Assembly: GCA_014534425.1 (NCBI GenBank)
Contig: JACVRN010000002.1
Location: forward strand, 1-64,000
DNA length: 64,000 nt
Source: Pyrinomonadaceae bacterium
Lineage (GTDB): Bacteria; Acidobacteriota; Blastocatellia; Pyrinomonadales; Pyrinomonadaceae
Direction of reading: 5' to 3'
The translations under genes and the position numbers were made by a program. Within the stretch, counting starts at the first letter, position 1, and each line of letters opens with the position of its first letter. Positions 46,898-56,750 of the stretch are shown one piece after another. Below the pieces are notes generated by a model, which saw only the letters and a list, made by a program, of their open reading frames with translations, did no database searches and was not told the DNA's origin.

Positions 46898-47410
46898 ATG
46901 GTTAGAGCCCAGAGTGGATACAAGGGAATAAGCAGAATCGAGCAGGAAGCCCGAAACACTTACGGTTGGTATGTCAGGGTCAGCTTTAATAATCAGAAGC
47001 GAGTAAAATTCTTCTCCGACGCGGCGCATGGTGGAAAAGAGAAGGCTCTTGAGCATGCCGTCGAGTATCGCAACAAGGCAGAGAAAGAGCTTGGCAAGCC
47101 GCGCACGGATCGTCTTGTCATAGCACGCAACCCGCGCAACACTTCCGGCGTCATGGGCGTCCAAAAAAAGACCAAAGTAGTCGTCACAGAAGACGGTGAA
47201 AAACGTGTCATCAAGAACGTCTACGAAGTGACCTGGAACCCTGAGCCGGGCCGTCTTTGCCGAACGTGGGTCTCGATTGACGAGTACGGTGAAGAGGCTG
47301 CATTTCGCAAGGCCTGCGCCATACGGCGTGAAAAGGAGCGCGAGATGTTCGGCTCAGTCGTCAAGACGAACTGGGAAGATGGCCTGAAGAAGCTTTTCGC
47401 CAACCGTTAA
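46898..47410 (+). CDS. Tandem AP2-like DNA-binding domain protein
   Basis: 170 residues. An AP2/ERF-like domain covers about residues 6-65 (GYKGISRIEQ, YGWYVRVSFNN, FFSDAAHGGKEKALEHAV). A second, more diverged copy covers about 80-155 (NTSGVMGVQKKTK, WVSIDEYGEEAAFRKACAIR). Bacterial AP2 domains usually sit in HNH homing nucleases; here there is no nuclease. The protein is basic and probably binds DNA. It has its own strong promoter and an AAGGAGATTGATATAAGT ribosome-binding region. Its role is unknown. Confidence 0.6.
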   Translation: MVRAQSGYKGISRIEQEARNTYGWYVRVSFNNQKRVKFFSDAAHGGKEKALEHAVEYRNKAEKELGKPRTDRLVIARNPRNTSGVMGVQKKTKVVVTEDGEKRVIKNVYEVTWNPEPGRLCRTWVSIDEYGEEAAFRKACAIRREKEREMFGSVVKTNWEDGLKKLFANR

Positions 47411-47550
47411 GCCCGTAGGCTTCGAAGTCTTGAGAAGCCACTCTCTAGTCACGAGCAGGTTTCTCACTCTTCTTTGAGAAGGTGTATCATAGTAGTGTGA
47501 GGCGCTTAATTATCAGCAATCAAGCGCCCGTGACCTTCTGAAAACGAGGA

Positions 47551-48564
47551 GTGAATAAACCGGCAGTGACAGCTTACCTGAAAGATTCTTTTGGCCGCCA
47601 GATACGCGACCTGCGCGTGTCTTTGACGGACAGGTGTAACTTTCGCTGCTTTTACTGCCTGCCGCACGGCGAGCCGCCCGCAGCCCCCAAATCCTCTATG
47701 CTCTCTTATGAAGAGATAGAGTGTGTCTCGGAAATCTTCGTCTCTTTAGGCATAGAAAAGATTCGGCTCACGGGCGGCGAGCCCATGCTTCGCCGCGACA
47801 TAGAAATCATCACGCGAAAACTGGCCGCGCTCAAGCCGCGCCTCAAAGACCTGGCGCTGACGACGAACGGCTACTTTCTGCCGGAGCGCGCAGAGAGCTT
47901 GAAAGAGGCTGGGCTGGATCGCGTGACCATCAGCCTTGACAGCCTCAAGCGCGATGTCTTCAAGCGCATGACGGGCGTGGATGTTCTGGAGCGCGTGCTT
48001 GAAGGCATAGCTGCTGCCAAACGCGCTCGCCTGACTCCAATCAAAATCAATGCGGTCATAGTTCGCGGCCACAATGAAGACGAGGTCGCGGATTTCGCTG
48101 CCTTCGCGCGCGAGACGGGCGTGGCAATGCGCTTCATAGAGTTCATGCCGCTCGATTCCGGCCACGACTGGTCGCGCGAAATGGTCGTCGCGGGCCGAGA
48201 GATTTTGCGGCGCATTAATGAGCGCTTTCCCCTTGTGCCAATCAGCACCGAGCGCGGCTCTGACACCTCAACGCGCTACAGCTTTGCTGACGGCGCGCAG
48301 GGCGAGATAGGCATCATAGCGCCCGTCACCGAAGCCTTCTGCGGCGCGTGCTCTCGCATACGCCTCACGGCAGACGGGCAGATTAGAACCTGTCTCTTCT
48401 CCACGGTCGAACATCCCCTGCGCGATTGTTTAAGAAGCGGCGCGACGCGCAAAGAGATTATAGAGTTCATAGAATCTGCGGTCATGAAAAAGGAGCCGCG
48501 ACACTACATCAACGAACCGCAATTCGTCACGCCCTCACGCACCATGAGCTTTATCGGCGGATAA
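47551..48564 (+). CDS. moaA: GTP 3',8-cyclase (molybdenum cofactor step 1)
   Basis: 337 residues from a GTG preceded by AACGAGGA. The N-terminal radical SAM cluster is CNFRCFYC near residue 30. The C-terminal cluster is CGACSRIRLTADGQIRTC. The C-terminus ends in the Gly-Gly tail needed for activity (SFIGG). It makes 3',8-cyclo-7,8-dihydro-GTP, the first molybdopterin intermediate. No other moa gene is adjacent. Confidence 0.96.
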   Translation: MNKPAVTAYLKDSFGRQIRDLRVSLTDRCNFRCFYCLPHGEPPAAPKSSMLSYEEIECVSEIFVSLGIEKIRLTGGEPMLRRDIEIITRKLAALKPRLKDLALTTNGYFLPERAESLKEAGLDRVTISLDSLKRDVFKRMTGVDVLERVLEGIAAAKRARLTPIKINAVIVRGHNEDEVADFAAFARETGVAMRFIEFMPLDSGHDWSREMVVAGREILRRINERFPLVPISTERGSDTSTRYSFADGAQGEIGIIAPVTEAFCGACSRIRLTADGQIRTCLFSTVEHPLRDCLRSGATRKEIIEFIESAVMKKEPRHYINEPQFVTPSRTMSFIGG

Positions 48565-48583
48565 AGCCGAGTAGGAGGTATCC

Positions 48584-49138
48584 ATGAGCACAAAAGTCGA
48601 AGCGACAATCGCAGACCTCTCCGAAGTCGAAGGCAAAGCCGAGCTTGTCAACGGAGAGATTGTGCATATGCCACCTACCGGAGGAATACCAAATCTCGCA
48701 GCATTCAAAATCACGCTTTCTCTACATAACTATGCTGAGCTAACAAAGAGCGGCGTAGCAGTCGGAGATAATGCTGCCTTTGTCGTCAATCTTCCGAATC
48801 GCAAATCGTTCAGCCCCGATGCGGCCTTTTATACCGGCGAAGTGACTATGAAGTTTTTTGAGGGTGCGCCCGTGTTTGCGGTTGAAGTGAGAAGTGAAGG
48901 CGATTACGGGCCGAAGATGGAAAAGAAGATGGCTGCGAAGCGCGCAGATTATTTCGCGGCAGGCACACAGGTAGTCTGGGACGTTGACCTTTTGCGCGGG
49001 CCTGATGTGGTTCGCGCCTTTCATGCGAGCGACCCGCAGCACCCAAGAATTTTCAGGCGCGGCGAAATGGCTGATGCGGAGCCTGCGCTGCCCGGCTGGA
49101 GGATGCCGGTTGATGATTTATTTCTTCAAAAGGATTAG
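48584..49138 (+). CDS. Uma2-family (DUF820) PD-(D/E)XK nuclease-like protein
   Basis: 184 residues. LSEVEGKAELVNGEIVHMPP begins the family fold. SPDAAFYTG supplies the Asp and FAVEVRSEGDYG the E-x-R strand, followed by KRADYFAAGTQVVWDVD. Uma2 proteins are abundant in cyanobacteria and some Acidobacteria and Chloroflexi. They have a restriction-endonuclease-like fold with no settled function. The ribosome-binding sequence AGGAGGT precedes the ATG. It is 20 bp after moaA. Confidence 0.88.
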   Translation: MSTKVEATIADLSEVEGKAELVNGEIVHMPPTGGIPNLAAFKITLSLHNYAELTKSGVAVGDNAAFVVNLPNRKSFSPDAAFYTGEVTMKFFEGAPVFAVEVRSEGDYGPKMEKKMAAKRADYFAAGTQVVWDVDLLRGPDVVRAFHASDPQHPRIFRRGEMADAEPALPGWRMPVDDLFLQKD

Positions 49139-49186
49139 AATCTGAAGTCGTAAATCGAGAGCATTCATATTTTGATAATTCGATAA

Positions 49187-51319
<2,133 letters not shown>

Positions 51320-51351
51320 TACGCATTGCTTCAAGCATCTGAAAGGAAGGC

Positions 51352-51933
51352 ATGAACAGGCTATTGCCAAACACAAAACTTTTTAGCTTCTCTCTCTTAC
51401 TCGTCATAGCTGCTTTCGGCGCTCAGTTTTCCGTGTACGCGCAAGGTGACAAGGGTGATATTCGGAAGATTGATTTCCAGAACTTCACGTATCGCCCTAC
51501 GTGCCCTTACGAGAGAAGGGTTATACGCGTTCGCGGTGGCAGGTACGAGCGCAAGCGACAGGGCGACGAGTTGTACTTCTCTATCACGCAGATTATTTAC
51601 GGCGACCTGACGGGAGACGGGCGCGAAGAGGCGGTCGTCACCTCTTACTGCGCGACGGGTGGGACGGGGCGACTCTCGGAAGGCTACATCTACACCATGC
51701 AGCGCGGTCGTCTAGTAGAATTAGTCAGGCTGGAGCAGGGAGACCGCGCCTTCGGCGGCATCTCGCAGGTGGACATCAAGGGCGGACAACTGGTAGTCGA
51801 GCGCTACGCGCCGGAAGCGCCGGGCACAGGCGCTTGCTGTCCCAAGTACATAGACACTCAGACCTATCGCTTGCAGGGCCGACGCCTGATTAAAGTTGGC
51901 CGCGCGCAAAGAAGACCTGCGCCGGAGCAATAG
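51352..51933 (+). CDS. Exported protein with FG-GAP-like segment
   Basis: 193 residues, with an N-terminal signal peptide (LFSFSLLLVIAAFGAQFSVY). The body contains YGDLTGDGREEAVVTSYC, a calcium-loop-like DxTGDG seen in FG-GAP/VCBS folds. A Cys pair (CC in TGACCPKYIDTQ) also occurs. No specific family recognised. Followed by a clear terminator. Confidence 0.65.
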   Translation: MNRLLPNTKLFSFSLLLVIAAFGAQFSVYAQGDKGDIRKIDFQNFTYRPTCPYERRVIRVRGGRYERKRQGDELYFSITQIIYGDLTGDGREEAVVTSYCATGGTGRLSEGYIYTMQRGRLVELVRLEQGDRAFGGISQVDIKGGQLVVERYAPEAPGTGACCPKYIDTQTYRLQGRRLIKVGRAQRRPAPEQ

Positions 51934-51946
51934 CTAGAATAAAAGT

Positions 51947-51980
51947 GAGCCTGCGCTCGAAATGAATTAAGCGCAGGCTC
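51947..51980. terminator. Bidirectional terminator hairpin
   Basis: GAGCCTGCGCT (51947-51957) and AGCGCAGGCTC (51970-51980), perfect 11-bp stem between convergent genes, flanked by AAAA on the left and CTTTG on the right. Confidence 0.75.
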
Positions 51981-52006
51981 CTTTGCACTTGCTCTCTCTG
52001 CAAATC

Positions 52007-52576
52007 TTATTCGCTTCTTGCAGTCGAAGTCGCAGGGCGCTTCAGCATCTTCTTCTCATCATCCTCAATCTTACGCTTCAGGTACTTCGCCAATTTCTCT
52101 GCCGACGAACGCATGCCGCGATTGGCAGAATATCTGTGAGAAGCGTCTGCGTAAGCGACGACTCCTGTTTTAAGATTGACGACCTGAATCGAGGCGGACG
52201 TGGTCGAGCGCCAGTCGCCAAGGAAAACTTTCTTGGCCCAGCCAGCGCCCTTCTTATCAGCCGAGCCGCTTATTTCAAAGTCGGCCTGCGAGCGGTCAGT
52301 GACCATAATCACGGGCACCTGCTTCTTGCGAATGGCTGCGGCCAGATAGGTTTCAAAGCCTGTGGACTTGTCGCTCTCGGCTATGAACTGGCCTATAAAG
52401 ATTTTGGCGTTGCGGGGGATTAGCTGCGCTTCGAACGGGTCGGACGGCGCGGACTGCGTGGGCTTAATCGCCGACGCGCTGGCAGTATCGGTTGAGGGTT
52501 CGGTCTTCTGCTCCTGCGCGAAGGCTGCGGACGCCGCGAGCAGTACGAGCAACAATAAGGGGATAATTCGTTTCAT
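52007..52576 (-). CDS. Exported protein of unknown function
   Basis: 189 residues with signal peptide MKRIIPLLLLVLLAASAAFA. The central domain (KIFIGQFIAESDKSTGFETY, then ADFEISG, then SIQVVNLKTGVVAYADAS) resembles LpoB/CsgG-type ABD folds, but this is a weak impression. Preceded by AGGAGAAGCAA. No assigned function. Confidence 0.6.
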   Translation of the reverse strand: MKRIIPLLLLVLLAASAAFAQEQKTEPSTDTASASAIKPTQSAPSDPFEAQLIPRNAKIFIGQFIAESDKSTGFETYLAAAIRKKQVPVIMVTDRSQADFEISGSADKKGAGWAKKVFLGDWRSTTSASIQVVNLKTGVVAYADASHRYSANRGMRSSAEKLAKYLKRKIEDDEKKMLKRPATSTARSE

Positions 52577-52717
52577 TTGCTTCTCCTAAATTCGAGTTAT
52601 GGGCAGTGGGCTTGACTGAAAGAATGAGAAGCTCAAGTAGCGAACATTCGTGAGGTCAAGCTGAACACATGCGAAGTTGATTTTAGAGGAGGCCGGGGTG
52701 AATCCTCTGCCATAATG

Positions 52718-52738
52718 TGACACTTTAGAGGAGTGTCA
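52718..52738. promoter_or_regulatory. TGACACT-N7-AGTGTCA dyad
   Basis: A perfect 7-bp inverted repeat about 140 bp upstream of the 52576 start. It could be an operator or a short hairpin; no matching regulator is identified. Confidence 0.35.
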
Positions 52739-52821
52739 TACGAAAAAGAGCGGTAAAGCTAACACGAGCGGCTGCGGCATTGCAAGCACAGAGGCCGAAG
52801 ACCTGCTGGCTTAAATGAAAG

Positions 52822-52851
52822 AGGCGCGACGGGGAGAGATGGGTCGCGCCT
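52822..52851 (-). terminator. Intrinsic terminator after the 52883 gene
   Basis: On the minus strand AGGCGCGAC and GTCGCGCCT form a perfect 9-bp stem with a 12-nt loop, followed by CTTTCATTT. Confidence 0.7.
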
Positions 52852-52882
52852 TCAAACTGTGTGACAGGTTTTCGATTCTTAC

Positions 52883-53473
52883 TTACGGCGAGGTCTTCTG
52901 GCTCGTTGACTCGTCTTTGCGCTGCTTGACGTAAACGTCGCCGCGCTGCTTGAGGCTGGCCTTCTGCGCCAGCGTGTAGAGGGCCGAAGCCAGTATGTCC
53001 GCGTTCTCCATCTTGAAGCTGGTCGTGCCGCTCAACTGTGTGTCCGGGTCATTGTACTGCAAAGTCAGATAACGGAACTTCTTCTTTATCAGAAGCGCTG
53101 GCATCGTCACAAGGCTTACGCGCCCGAGCACGTCCGCCGCGATGGGCCTTTTCGATTTAACGTCGGCGAAGGCCGAGACGACCGAGTTATAGGGAATGGA
53201 GAATATCTCTTGCTGGTTCTTGTTGCGAAAGAGCAGGCGGTTGTTGGCGTCGTCGAAGTTTATGGTGCCGTCCATCTTCTTGTTATAGCCGAAGACTCCG
53301 CCTTCGTATTTCACGGTGATGGTTTGCGGCGCTGCGGGCGGCGGTGTGGTGTTGTTGTTTGCGTTCGGCCCGTCGCTGGTTTGAACCGAGCGCGTGCGCT
53401 GTGCCTGTGCAGTCACGCTCGCCAAAGCTAGAACGAGCGCGCCCATCCAGATTAATCTGATGGTCTTATTCAT
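52883..53473 (-). CDS. Exported protein of unknown function
   Basis: 196 residues with signal peptide (WMGALVLALASVTAQAQ). A short Pro/Asn/Thr linker is followed by a beta-rich domain (VKYEGGVFGYNKKMDGTINF, DANNRLLFRNKNQQEIFSIP) that looks like a PH-like or lipocalin-like fold, then a basic C-terminus. No family assigned. Confidence 0.6.
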   Translation of the reverse strand: MNKTIRLIWMGALVLALASVTAQAQRTRSVQTSDGPNANNNTTPPPAAPQTITVKYEGGVFGYNKKMDGTINFDDANNRLLFRNKNQQEIFSIPYNSVVSAFADVKSKRPIAADVLGRVSLVTMPALLIKKKFRYLTLQYNDPDTQLSGTTSFKMENADILASALYTLAQKASLKQRGDVYVKQRKDESTSQKTSP

Positions 53474-53528
53474 TGATTCAAATCTCCCCTCTAAATAGCA
53501 GAACTGAATTTCGCGCGGGAATCTAGAA

Positions 53529-54128
53529 CTAGAGACGCATTTGGCCGACCGTTCGTTGCCAGATGAGCGTCTGTTTTAGCACGCACAGTCGTTGCCGCTC
53601 TTCCGGCGCGGCGTGCGGCTCAAGTTGCTCTATGATGGCTTCAATCAGGGGCACGCTGAAAGGGCCTGCGTGGGCCACGACCTGCGAGTAGTAATGTAGC
53701 TGTATGCGCTCGTGCGCGTCCTTGTGAAAGCCCTGCACGTCCTCGTCCGGCAGGCGATAGACCTCCTGGTTGACGGGAATCACGCGGCGCGGGACTGCGT
53801 GATGAAACGCCTGCTTCAAGGGGTCGCGCCAGCCTAAGAGAAGTATCCCTATCAACAACCCCTGCTCGTTCAAATAATCCGGGCTGAGGATGGAGAGGTC
53901 GGACGGGGGCGACAACCTGGGGCCGTAATTTCCGTACTCAGGATTAGCCAGAAGCGAATTGTAAACTACGCCTATGACATCAAGCTCTCCGTCCAGGGGA
54001 ATGGAGACAAACTGCGCGAAGCCGTAATCATCCGGCCCAGGGCTTTCGCCAGCATCCAGGCGGTCAATCACACGCCCTATGTAATCGACGTGCGAGTTGG
54101 ATTTGACTATCTTCGCAATCTTAACCAT
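53529..54128 (-). CDS. HAS-barrel-like protein (HerA N-terminal-domain-like)
   Basis: 199 residues. The N-terminal 100 residues (YIGRVIDRLDAG, FAQFVSIPL, DVIGVVYNSLLANPEYGNYG) resemble the HAS barrel that begins HerA helicases. The remainder is helical (IEQLEPHAAPEERQRLCVLK). No Walker motifs are present, so it is not a HerA ATPase. It is the last gene of a three-gene minus-strand set after NurA and a zinc-ribbon membrane protein, which supports a HerA/NurA connection. Confidence 0.55.
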   Translation of the reverse strand: MVKIAKIVKSNSHVDYIGRVIDRLDAGESPGPDDYGFAQFVSIPLDGELDVIGVVYNSLLANPEYGNYGPRLSPPSDLSILSPDYLNEQGLLIGILLLGWRDPLKQAFHHAVPRRVIPVNQEVYRLPDEDVQGFHKDAHERIQLHYYSQVVAHAGPFSVPLIEAIIEQLEPHAAPEERQRLCVLKQTLIWQRTVGQMRL

Positions 54129-54140
54129 AAACGGTTATCG

Positions 54141-54686
54141 CTAAAAGTCTCCGGTTCCGGGGTTAGACCATTCCGGCACTTTGATGATAATCCACCACAG
54201 GAGCAACTGCACGCCGAGTATCAACAGCCCCAGGAAGACGGAGGCTAAGGAAGCGCGCCGTCCGCCCTTGTGCGGCGAGCGGTATGAATAGATTAGCCCT
54301 GCGATTCCCACCAGCACAGCGCCGGGGACGAAAAGGATTCCCAGAAAGGGAACGAGCGCGTAGGTAGTAAAGGCCAGCGCCGTAGTCGAAGCGCCGTTTC
54401 TATTAACACTGGGAAGCATAGTCGACATAGGACGTTTCTTTGAAGACGGCGGCAAGCGGGGTCGCTCGCCTCTCTGACTGGCACCTCGCCCGCTCGCCGG
54501 GCGATGTAAATGATAAGAGGCGCGCAGGGCGTCCGCAGGTCTGTACTGTTCTTCCAGAGAGCGCCCGCACGTAGAGCAGAACCGTGCGCTCCTTCGACGC
54601 GCCTCCGCTCCGCAAGCGGGACACACAGGCATGCCATCGCCTCCCTGCTCCTGCTGCTCTTTCGTCTTGCCTGTTTCGCTACTCAT
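54141..54686 (-). CDS. Zinc-ribbon membrane protein
   Basis: 181 residues from the ATG at 54686; a TTG at 54740 is an upstream option and an ATG at 54632 a shorter one. An N-terminal zinc ribbon (CPAC then CSTC, 15 residues apart) is followed by a 50-residue disordered basic stretch and three hydrophobic helices in the last 90 residues (LGILFVPGAVLVGIAGLIYS, LGLLILGVQLLLWWIII). It lies 12 bp upstream of the HAS-barrel gene and about 100 bp downstream of NurA. Confidence 0.65.
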   Translation of the reverse strand: MSSETGKTKEQQEQGGDGMPVCPACGAEARRRSARFCSTCGRSLEEQYRPADALRASYHLHRPASGRGASQRGERPRLPPSSKKRPMSTMLPSVNRNGASTTALAFTTYALVPFLGILFVPGAVLVGIAGLIYSYRSPHKGGRRASLASVFLGLLILGVQLLLWWIIIKVPEWSNPGTGDF

Positions 54687-54791
54687 CTGAAAGTGGGCTT
54701 CTCCGTTCCGGTTAGAGGTGCGGCGCTTGATGGGAGACAACAGCTATCATAGAGGCTAGTTAAAAGAAAGACAATTACTAATCTCTGACCT

Positions 54792-56009
54792 CTATCTTCT
54801 TCTAACCTTGCTGGTGCTTTTGCGGGAGAGGCCGAAGGTTAGGCGCTCGCGGTCGGCGAACTCCTGTACGACGCGCAAGAATTCCGCGCGCTCGCGCTGC
54901 GAGATGACTGCGGCGGCATCAGCCGTCTCTATAGCGTAAGGATAGCCTAAGCCCACTATGCACTCTGCGCGCACGGCGTCGACGACATCATCTAGCAAGC
55001 CCGCCTCGTAAACCCACGCGGGCACGTCCAGCCGAGCGGGCAGCCCTTCGCCGGTCGTCTGCAAGTAAGTAAATCCAATCAGGGGCTTGCCGCTTTCATC
55101 TTCAAAGCCTTCGCGCAGAGAGTAACAGAAGCTAGTGCGCGTCCCCCATCGCTCAAGTATGGGCGGCGCGCCCGCGACTTCGGCATGAAGAAACTGCGCG
55201 TCGTAGATGGAAAGATTCTGCCGCTCCTGTTGAGACGACGAGCGCCCCTTCAACACGTCCAGCAGCCGCACAAGGTCGCGCGCGTAAGATTGGTCAATGA
55301 AGCCCACTAGCGGAACGCGCATCTCGCGCGAGAGGTTCACCAGACGAACCAGCGAGTTAACGTAAGCATCCTGAATCCTGGTGCGTGGAAGCGCAATCGA
55401 GATGAGCAGCGTGCCGTCCAGAAAGGCCACGGGAGTTCGCTCTTTACGCTCCTCCCAGCCGCGCTTCTTTTCAAGGAACCTCGCGGTCTCTTCAATCTCA
55501 AGCCGGAAGCGATGAAGGTCAACGACGGTGTCGGCTTTGATGCGCTCGTCCGCGCCGGAAAGAAGCTCTTCCGGCGAGACTATTTCAGAGCGCGCCTGCT
55601 TCTCGTACGAGTGCTCGCGCGAGTGAGGATTCTCGAACCACGCCACCTGCACGACGGCTACGGGAAGCGAAAGCTCTTTGCCGGGCGTCAACTGGCTACC
55701 GTCCGCAGCGAACGTCACGCGCGAAGCCAGAGCGTCCATAGCCCACCCGCGCGCCTCTTCATGTGTCGCCCAACTCTTGCCGAAGGGCACAACCATAGAG
55801 CCTGCGCTATCCAACTCCGTAGAAGGAAGCGCGCCGGAAGAGATGCGCGCAAGCTCTGCCCTGGCCCGCACCTCTTCCGACGAAAGGCCGGAAAGCCCGC
55901 GCAGGCGCTCGCAGTAATCCGTCACACTCTCGCGCCAGCTTTTATCAAAGCGCAAGAACTCCTCGCGCCGACTCTCCAGCGCCTTTGCCAGAAGGTTGCG
56001 GTACAGCAT
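54792..56009 (-). CDS. NurA-domain nuclease
   Basis: 405 residues. NurA signatures are the first catalytic Asp in TFAADGSQLTPGKEL near residue 97 and a second in VAFLDGTLLISIALP near residue 215. VGFIDQSYARDLVRLLDVL follows, with a C-terminal IGLGYPYAIETADAAAVIS-type strand (VGLGYPYAIETADAAAV). NurA is a 5'-3' nuclease that works with the HerA translocase in end resection. No HerA ATPase is in this window; a HAS-barrel protein is two genes downstream. Confidence 0.85.
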   Translation of the reverse strand: MLYRNLLAKALESRREEFLRFDKSWRESVTDYCERLRGLSGLSSEEVRARAELARISSGALPSTELDSAGSMVVPFGKSWATHEEARGWAMDALASRVTFAADGSQLTPGKELSLPVAVVQVAWFENPHSREHSYEKQARSEIVSPEELLSGADERIKADTVVDLHRFRLEIEETARFLEKKRGWEERKERTPVAFLDGTLLISIALPRTRIQDAYVNSLVRLVNLSREMRVPLVGFIDQSYARDLVRLLDVLKGRSSSQQERQNLSIYDAQFLHAEVAGAPPILERWGTRTSFCYSLREGFEDESGKPLIGFTYLQTTGEGLPARLDVPAWVYEAGLLDDVVDAVRAECIVGLGYPYAIETADAAAVISQRERAEFLRVVQEFADRERLTFGLSRKSTSKVRRR

Positions 56010-56023
56010 AAGAACGGTTTTCG

Positions 56024-56074
56024 GTAATCAGTTTTCAGATAAAAGCAAGTCGAGTCTTGCTGAAAACTGATTAC
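56024..56074. repeat. Inverted repeat of CAGTTTT words between a secreted-protein gene and nurA
   Basis: GTAATCAGTTTTCAG (56024-56038) and its exact complement (56060-56074), with a smaller AGCAAG/CTTGCT stem inside the loop. The stop codon of the minus-strand gene at 56071 lies in the right arm. Confidence 0.9.
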
Positions 56075-56583
56075 TTTTGCGCTTTCGTCCACTCTTCCTG
56101 AGAAGGAGTGAAGTAGGTGTGCTTCAGCTTGCCGCTTATGAAGGTGTAGGCTATGCCGTCCTTCAGGTTGCGGAAGATGGTGACGCCGTTCGCCCCGTCC
56201 TGTCGCTCGAACCTGTCGTTGCTGGCGATGTTGAGCGATTCGGGCGTGTCGTTGGAGTTCGTGTGCTGTAGCACTACCTGTCGGACTGTGCCTTCAAGTT
56301 CGGGCTGTAGCTTTTTGGTCGCAACGAAGCGCGCGTCAACGAAAACAACGGTGACGACACCGCCCGCGACGTTGAATCGAAGAGTTCCGTTGTTGCCCGG
56401 CTGGTCTGTGATTGGCTTTCCCAGGATGCGCTCGACATCCGCGCGCTTGGACTTCAGAGGCTCTATGCCGTTCCACGAAGCAGCCGTCACAAACTGTGAA
56501 AAGATAAAGCTGGCGGCGATGACTAAAACAGTGGCCGCGATCACGCGCCGCGCGCGAAGGCTAAAGAGAATCGGGTTCTTCAT
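56071..56583 (-). CDS. Exported/anchored protein of unknown function
   Basis: 170 residues with an N-terminal membrane segment (VIAATVLVIAASFIFSQFV). The domain begins WNGIEPLKSKRADVERILGK and continues with a beta-rich part. It recalls SmpA/OmlA-like folds, in which a helix after LxSxxxDVxxxLGxP is typical. The stop codon is provided by the adjoining inverted repeat. Confidence 0.6.
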   Translation of the reverse strand: MKNPILFSLRARRVIAATVLVIAASFIFSQFVTAASWNGIEPLKSKRADVERILGKPITDQPGNNGTLRFNVAGGVVTVVFVDARFVATKKLQPELEGTVRQVVLQHTNSNDTPESLNIASNDRFERQDGANGVTIFRNLKDGIAYTFISGKLKHTYFTPSQEEWTKAQK

Positions 56584-56607
56584 AGCAAGGGATGCTACAG
56601 CAGCTTA

Positions 56608-56750
56608 AAAGCAGTGACAAGTGATGAGTGACGAGCAAGAAGCAGACAGCCATCAGCAATCAGCTATCAGCAAGAAGAAGAGCTTGCTTTTGCTGACGGT
56701 TGATAGCTGACTGCTGATGGCTTTTCTTGCTCGTTACTCATCACTGCTTT
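56608..56750. repeat. 143-bp nested composite inverted repeat
   Basis: Outer arms 56608-56641 and 56724-56750 use GTGA words (GTGACAA, GTGATGA, GTGACGA). Inner arms 56649-56673 and 56690-56721 use TCAGC words. The outer left arm is longer than the right by exactly one 7-nt word; without it they differ at one position. The inner right arm also carries an extra 7 nt. The TPR gene's stop codon (56741-56743) is in the outer right arm. Confidence 0.9.

Larger units (their letters stand above)
52577..52882. other. 306-bp intergenic region with operator-like dyad and terminator
   Basis: No credible gene. It holds a TGACACT/AGTGTCA dyad (52718-52738) and, at the far end, the terminator of the 52883 gene (52822-52851). 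Confidence 0.5.
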
